From NCBI GenBank assembly GCA_029964075.1, contig CM057149.1, positions 12,906,465-12,970,464 on the forward strand: 64,000 nt of DNA. Reading direction: 5' to 3'. Positions 60,801 to 64,000 of this stretch are shown in pieces. The notes under the pieces are model-generated. The model was not told where the DNA came from and searched no databases. It was given only the letters and a program-made list of their open reading frames with translations. The stretch comes from Patiria pectinifera (Eukaryota > Echinodermata > Asteroidea > Valvatida > Asterinidae). The position numbers and the translations under genes were made by a program. Each line of letters starts with the position of its first letter. Positions within the stretch are counted from its first letter, which is position 1.

Positions 60801-63142
60801 AGGCTATATAGCTTGAACACTGGCAACCTCCGTTCACGCTGTAGTGATTTCCGCGCGACTCCACAAGTCATGCAGAAATTACTTACTAGAGCGTGAAAAA
60901 TTGACTGGCATTATTCAGTCACTAGGGCACATCTAGGTGGTCACTCCAAACACTCAGGGTGCATAGACGTGCACTAGTATCCTCACTGCCAGTCAATATG
61001 TGTATATTATAACACCTCACCCACAGATTCTGTGTCTTGATTGGCCGAGAGCAAGTCACATGATACTTTCTATTTTTGCTATCTTTCTGTGCACGGCCAA
61101 AAGTACTATACCATTAGCAAACAAAGTACTATTTCCATGGCGCGGTATTTGTGTGTAAATGCATGCTGGTGTGCGCGTTGCACGTAGCGCGTTTTGTTCC
61201 AAAGAGAGCGCGCCACAGAGTTGGGTTCAAACATTTCGCGAAGGGGTAGTTTGGAAGAGAGAAATACATTTTCCACCAAGTTTGTATTGAAATTGAAGTT
61301 TATTTCAACTGTGTACAGATTTAAATAATCAAAAATATTAAAACCAAGCAGAATCTGTGGGTGAAGTGTTATAAAACAAATATTGAATGCTTTATCTCGT
61401 GGTGAAGTAAAACTAGCCAATGTCCATGGATCACCTCGGGAGGCTAGTTTTACTACACCACTCGAAGCATTCAATATTTGTATACTAGCACGTCTGTTTC
61501 TATTAGTTTACCGCCTCATAGTAGTTGACGTCCCGATAGATGTCGGTGCCTGGTATACGGCCCATCAGGGTAGAGTATGGTTGCTGCGTGCGTATGATGA
61601 CTGTCATCAGTGAAAAGACCACGCCCAAGGCTAGGCCCACATCCACGCCCAGCAGAACGACAGCTAGGAAGGTGACTGTCCATATCAACTAGTCAGCAGA
61701 AAATATGATAAATTCCACAGTTACTCATTTCAGATATTGCAGGCCAAATGGCCCAATCTGCCTGCATGACCTGAGCTTAAAGATATAGTCCATCATTTGT
61801 AATTTGTGCATTTGGTTCGGTTGAAGCAACAAAAGTGCTCAAGATCTAAAGAAGGGTGCTGAACAACTAACCTGATGAAGTTTCAGCTCAGCTTAGCTGT
61901 ATATTTCGAGAAAACAACATTCTAGGATATCAATTTCCAATCAAAAGTTGCTAGATCATGTTTTGAATTGGGCCTGAATTCAGCATCCGAGACACGTTCT
62001 CACTGAGCCGGTTGCAGGTACGCGATGTCACACACTGATCCGACGAATTATGGCAACCGCGCGCGCGCGTGCGTCGTGCCAATGGTTGCACGCGCTTCGC
62101 CGAATAACAAAACGAACTAGTAATTTGAATTTTCTACGGTGCTTCTTAAGAAGCACCGTCGGATCGGAAAGGCCTTCTTGTATTGATTTCTTCAAAATAA
62201 CTGCTTGCCAGAAAGAATAATTTCACAGGGAGTTTAGTCCTCTAATACTATCTTTCAACCAAGTACGCTTTTCAACAATAATTACGCCGGTTACTTTATG
62301 GATAGCTGCAAATGATGGACTCTGGCTTTAACTACGCAAAAGAATTACGCAGGGATTTGAAGTGTTATCCATACTCCACTAACACGATTACCTCAAATGA
62401 ATTTGACGTGTGGGTGCTAACTGTGTGGGCAAAAGTGGTTTTGCAAAAACTTGAGAAGGTTGTGAAGTGCGAACGACCTGTTGGGTTAAAAGCTCTACAT
62501 CATGTGTTTTCACGTATTACTTCATGTTATACATGGGTTTTTTTTCTGTTTACAAAACAAGCCCAAATTAGACTTGAAATATTGTATTAGTCCTTCATAA
62601 TCATCACAAAAAAAGAAAGTTCACACTCATTCGTCCCAGATTGACGGTTTATGAAAAAGCATGCAGTTTGAAAATTACAAATTTAAAGAGAAAAAACAGT
62701 TATCATAGGGATGTATGTGAATTGTTTTCGTTTTGCTGCAAGAACACTTAACTTTTTTTGTGATCAGTGGACAGAACTTTAAAACGGTGCATGAGTTCAA
62801 AACTCCGCAACTTGAAAGTGCATGAATGATTTGAATGATTATTGTACTAAAAGAAAGCTTAATGATTGGGCTTTCATAGCTTAGATTGTGAAAGTGCTAC
62901 ATGCAGAACTTCATTCAAAAATTGGTCCTGCCATTTATATTTCAATTATAATGGTCTAGTCATTCTACCAATACATTAATGCATGCTTAGTGTCATCAGG
63001 CAGTGTTCTGGGAATGTCATGAAGCTGAACTTGCTTGAACACTCACAAAGTCATAGGTAGAGACCTGCCACAGCAGAATCAGATCTTTGAGCTGGCGGAA
63101 CATTCCAGCGAGAGCGACCACAATGATAGAAGCCAGACAACA
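51703..63142 (-). CDS. SLC26/SulP-family anion transporter gene, 3' part (partial)
   Basis: Six exons on the minus strand join with matching phases: 63,142-63,047; 61,688-61,512; 59,202-59,035; 57,915-57,702; 54,619-54,495; and, less certain, 51,816-51,703. The product of about 297 residues covers the last transmembrane segments, the conserved link RTQ...GRIPGTDIYRDV, the STAS domain split by a charged, serine-rich insertion, and a C-terminal tail. SLC26 proteins are membrane exchangers or channels for chloride, bicarbonate, sulfate or oxalate; the STAS domain is cytosolic. The pattern resembles the animal SLC26A5/A6-type group, but substrate and orthology cannot be told from this part. The N-terminal half lies right of the window. 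All junctions are GT/AG. Confidence 0.85.
51817..52599. other. Intron or intergenic DNA, no feature recognised
   Basis: Contains ACATGTAC words and CAGACAGACA-type low complexity near 52,236. If the terminal exon is right, this is part of the last intron. Confidence 0.5.
52600..53170. repeat. 87-88-bp minisatellite, six copies
   Basis: The word GTTGCATTGTGCAGTGAACC occurs at 52,651, 52,738, 52,826, 52,914, 53,002 and 53,090, a regular 87-88-bp period. The first two units have TTCAACAAACAGCAACAGAGG, the later ones TGCAACCAAATGCAACGG. Each unit carries CAACAG/CTGTTG-type inverted words. Open frames on both strands arise from the repeat. Confidence 0.9.
53575..53735 (-). mobile_element. tRNA-derived SINE-like element, copy 1
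   Basis: On the minus strand, A box TGGTCGAGTGG (53,710-53,720) and a B box GGCTCAAGTCC (53,666-53,676, two changes from consensus) flank a partial anticodon arm (CTGC-ACTAGAAA-GCAG). The body then runs to AATCAAATTAGGTTTTGCCC. The same unit is at 58,828-58,990. Confidence 0.7.
54022..54238. mobile_element. Inverted-repeat MITE in last introns
   Basis: Left arm at 54,022-54,060 (ACAACACCTGAATAAATCC, then CGTTATCTGATTGG) and an inverted right arm at 54,198-54,238 (GGGATTTATTCCAGCGTTG). The left arm resembles that of the element at 61,007-61,374, so both may belong to one family. Confidence 0.6.
54495..54619 (-). CDS. SLC26 exon: C-terminal end of STAS domain
   Basis: 125 nt. The acceptor is CAATTTTGTCCCCAG and the donor is CACCG|GTACGT. 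It starts with two bases that complete a codon with the last base of the previous exon. The peptide contains LDHMYLTLHDAVLHSQQ, matching the family pattern (x-F-x-T-L/V-x-D-A-V) that closes the STAS domain. It ends in phase 0. Confidence 0.8.
54699..55214. mobile_element. TTAA-target MITE K1
   Basis: A 516-bp element starting AGGGACTATACAACATTTGC and ending in the complement of AGGGAATGTACATCATTGGC. TTAA flanks both sides (54,695-54,698 and 55,215-55,218). It lies 76 nt upstream of the 54,619 acceptor. TTAA targets point to piggyBac or Kolobok superfamilies. Confidence 0.75.
54848..54881. repeat. Perfect 34-bp palindrome inside MITE K1
   Basis: Seventeen-base arms (left arm TTTCCAACGGTGGTCGG) meet without a loop; the flanking bases (A and A) do not pair. 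Confidence 0.95.
55384..56041. mobile_element. Foldback element rich in CGACGCGTCG words
   Basis: Ends GCACCTGATTTCA and the complement of GCACCCGATTTCA bound a 658-bp element. Long imperfect inverted arms contain repeated ACGCGTCG, TCGCAAC and TTTCACGAAA-type words on both sides; the centre is AT-rich. No clear target duplication is seen. The transposon class is undetermined. Confidence 0.65.
56209..56390. repeat. Two-copy tandem duplication of about 115 bp
   Basis: GGCTTTCCTATGGAACCAGT ... CGGTTGTAAACAT (56,209-56,275) recurs as AGCTTTCCTGGGGAACCAAT ... CGGTTGTAAACAT (56,323-56,390), moderately diverged. Confidence 0.7.
56521..57170. mobile_element. Element with long imperfect inverted repeats
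   Basis: Left arm CAAGACGTTAGTGA ... GTACCCCTAGCCTGCAAACA (56,521-56,645) and right arm, inverted, GACGTCAGTGA ... GTACCCCTGTCCTGCAAATA (57,087-57,166), with GGGCTGATGA at both inner borders. No coding capacity recognised. Confidence 0.6.
57194..57671. mobile_element. TTAA-target MITE K2
   Basis: A 478-bp element of the same family as K1 in opposite orientation: its left end AGGGAATGTACAACATTTGC matches K1's right end, and its right end matches K1's left end. TTAA flanks are at 57,190-57,193 and 57,672-57,675. The right border is 26 nt from the splice donor at 57,701. Confidence 0.75.
57702..57915 (-). CDS. SLC26 exon: STAS domain core
   Basis: 214 nt. Acceptor CACTCTTCAG, donor AAAG|GTGAGG. 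It enters in phase 0 and leaves one base. An acidic Ser/Thr/Glu-rich linker (the STAS intervening sequence) is followed by HTIILDCGMFGFIDTVGLKT and IRVVFAGSK. The D-x-x-x-x-x-F-I-D-x-x-G pattern is the signature strand-loop-helix of SLC26 STAS domains. Confidence 0.9.
58032..58276. mobile_element. MITE with perfect 20-bp inverted ends
   Basis: ATATGTGATGCGATCAAGCT at 58,032-58,051 recurs inverted at 58,257-58,276. The element is about 245 bp with no coding sequence. Exact borders may extend a few bases; class undetermined. Confidence 0.75.
58828..58990 (-). mobile_element. tRNA-derived SINE-like element, copy 2, with inverted borders
   Basis: Minus-strand A box TGGTCGAGTGG (58,941-58,951) and perfect B box GGTTCGAGTCC (58,897-58,907). 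The borders are inverted copies of one word: AATTAGGTTTTGCCC at left and GGTAAAACCTAATT at right. Inverted borders are unusual for a SINE. It sits 45 nt below the 59,035 exon border. Confidence 0.7.
59035..59202 (-). CDS. SLC26 exon: start of STAS domain
   Basis: 168 nt, phase 0 at both ends. Acceptor CTTTCTCTCCATCAG, donor CAGTCT|GTAAGT. It encodes EQIPGIRIFRSHSCLCFVNA, the first STAS strand motif (x-P-G-I-x-I-F-x-x-x-x-x-x-F-x-N-A), then a basic stretch (KVFKKKRHG) and a charged tail that begins the variable STAS insertion. Confidence 0.9.
59463..59913. mobile_element. hAT-like inverted-repeat element
   Basis: Left end TAGGGGTGTGTATTAACGGG and inverted right end TAGGACTGTGCGTTGGAATC (59,868-59,913), followed inward by GGTACCCG-type words on both sides. 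The TAGGGNTGTG-type end suggests hAT; an 8-bp duplication is not clear (GAACAACT against GAACTAGA). Confidence 0.5.
61007..61374. mobile_element. MITE with 26-bp inverted ends
   Basis: TTATAACACCTCACCCACAG ... at 61,007-61,032 recurs inverted at 61,349-61,374 with one mismatch in 26. 368 bp, no coding sequence. The sequence after the left end (CTTGATTGGCC) resembles the MITE at 54,022-54,238. Confidence 0.75.
61376..61481. repeat. Long hairpin close to an exon border
   Basis: Arms of about 40 bp (61,376-61,418 and 61,442-61,481) begin ACAAATATTGAATGC and pair with a few mismatches around a loop of about 23 nt. It starts one base after the MITE and ends 30 nt from the donor at 61,511, so it would lie just downstream of this exon in the pre-mRNA. 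Confidence 0.8.
61512..61688 (-). CDS. SLC26 exon: last membrane segment and linker to STAS
   Basis: 177 nt, phase 0 at both ends. Acceptor TTTTCTGCTGACTAG, donor GAGGCG|GTAAAC. It encodes a hydrophobic stretch WTVTFLAVVLLGVDVGLALG and VVFSLMTVIIRTQQP, then GRIPGTDIYRDVNYYEA. The G-x-D-x-G-L-x-x-G motif and R-T-Q...G-x-x-P-x-T-D-x-Y are strongly typical of animal SLC26 proteins. Confidence 0.92.
62136..62159. repeat. Perfect 24-bp palindrome in an SLC26 intron
   Basis: Twelve-base arms (ACGGTGCTTCTT) meet without a loop at 62,147/62,148. Confidence 0.95.
63047..63142 (-). CDS. SLC26 exon: transmembrane segment with basic loop
   Basis: 96 nt, phase 0 at both ends. Acceptor GTTCCCCTGTGCAG, donor GACTTT|GTGAGT. 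It encodes CCLASIIVVALAGMFRQLKD and LILLWQVSTYDF: a hydrophobic helix, the G-M-F/L-x-Q-x-x-D segment and the W-x-x-x-x-x-D-F end that precedes the following exon in SLC26 proteins. Confidence 0.88.
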
Positions 63143-64000
63143 CTGCACAGGGGAACAATTGAAACAAAATGAACAGTGATTTGACCGTTGAGAAACATAC
63201 ATTATTCATAGATGGATAATTTGCATATTCCCCTCCCCTCCACCCCCCCACACCATTTTTAACAGAACTAGAATCCCGTTGAAAAGTAAAGAAACACAAC
63301 CTGCACGCCACAGCTAATCAAAGGCTGTGCTGTGATGCGACTCCAACATGAACATGTACACACATACTAAAATTTGTATTCTTTTCGAGACATTTTTTTG
63401 TTCTCGTGTAGTAAAGTTTTCGAGTTTGAAAGTGAAGTTTCAAAATGCTCTTATTTTAACCAGAATTAATTTCCTTGGCTAAAATTTGAACTTAATATCC
63501 CTTTTCTAAAACTCTTCCATTTGCAACAGATCAACCCACCTTGGAAATTCCTAGTTTTTGAGTAAAATCCATATATCTATTTCGTGAAAATTTTGTGGAG
63601 ACGTATTCATCTGTAGAAATTGTCCTGTGGAGACGTATACAATCGTTGTTCCCTTTGTACACACGTCTCTAGAGGGCACAGTGTATCAGATCAGTATAGT
63701 GTATAGGCTGCACATGGGGGGGGAGGGGGATTTGCCCCCCCCCCCAATAAAAATCTCGGCCATCAAGTGACGAAAAATTATGAAACTTGGTACATGCATA
63801 GAACAACAATATCATGAACATACCCAAGAAATTTCATGACTATAGGTCAAAGGGTTTTGGAATTATGACTAATTAATTATTCATATGCACAAATGGTAAT
63901 TCTGCTTTGTGTACACTTCGTATATGGGAATTCAGTTTTCACAGCGCATATCGCCGGAAAATTTTCTGCAATGCGGCAACTCGTGGTCCGAATTTTATGT
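63143..64000. other. Intron DNA upstream of the first visible SLC26 exon
   Basis: No exon recognised. A G-run and a C-run (about 63,717-63,745) face each other. The last about 60 bases resemble 46,790-46,850, marking an interspersed repeat. Confidence 0.6.

Overview
The window is metazoan nuclear DNA. Protein-coding sequence is sparse and split by introns with GT/AG borders; the rest is AT-rich and dense in satellites, MITEs and Pol III (tRNA-derived) repeats. The repeat style (AGGCCTA words, long C tracts, ACATGTA words) and an SLC26 gene suggest a marine invertebrate, perhaps a deuterostome such as an echinoderm; that placement is only a guess.

Positions 1-46,560 are one complex satellite domain. 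Its base unit is a monomer of about 338 bp in two alternating subtypes, giving a dimer of about 676 bp. There are about 60 monomers, with a local 1,346-bp tetramer. The array is punctuated by a 1.58-kb spacer, present as five full copies, one internally deleted copy and one copy cut by the window edge. Each full spacer carries a tRNA-like Pol III unit on the minus strand and a perfect hairpin. Array plus spacer form macro-units, the clearest about 8.65 kb (9,441-18,090, repeated from 18,091).

Two large mobile insertions interrupt this domain: 1,184-7,551 (plus) and 31,014-39,591 (minus). Each is a head-to-tail pair of one short (about 0.95 kb) and one long (5.4 or 7.6 kb) copy of the same element. 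The copies abut with no base between them. The satellite can be rejoined exactly across each insertion, so there is no target-site duplication. The ends have an asymmetric inverted repeat and a hairpin just inside the 3' end. This is the architecture of Helentron/Helitron2-type rolling-circle elements and the most interesting structure here. No Rep/helicase ORF is visible. Both long copies keep the same remnant of a spliced gene. Two related PIF/Harbinger-like MITEs sit in the identical TTA of two different satellite monomers.

Positions 46,561-51,700 are non-satellite DNA with a retrotransposon 3' end, followed by a minisatellite of CCAAT boxes. From about 51,703 to the right edge lies the 3' half of an SLC26/SulP anion-transporter gene on the minus strand. 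Five exons are well supported and a sixth, terminal exon is proposed; all have compatible phases. They cover the last membrane segments and the STAS domain. The 5' part of the gene lies beyond the window. Its introns are full of MITEs, tRNA-derived elements and palindromes.
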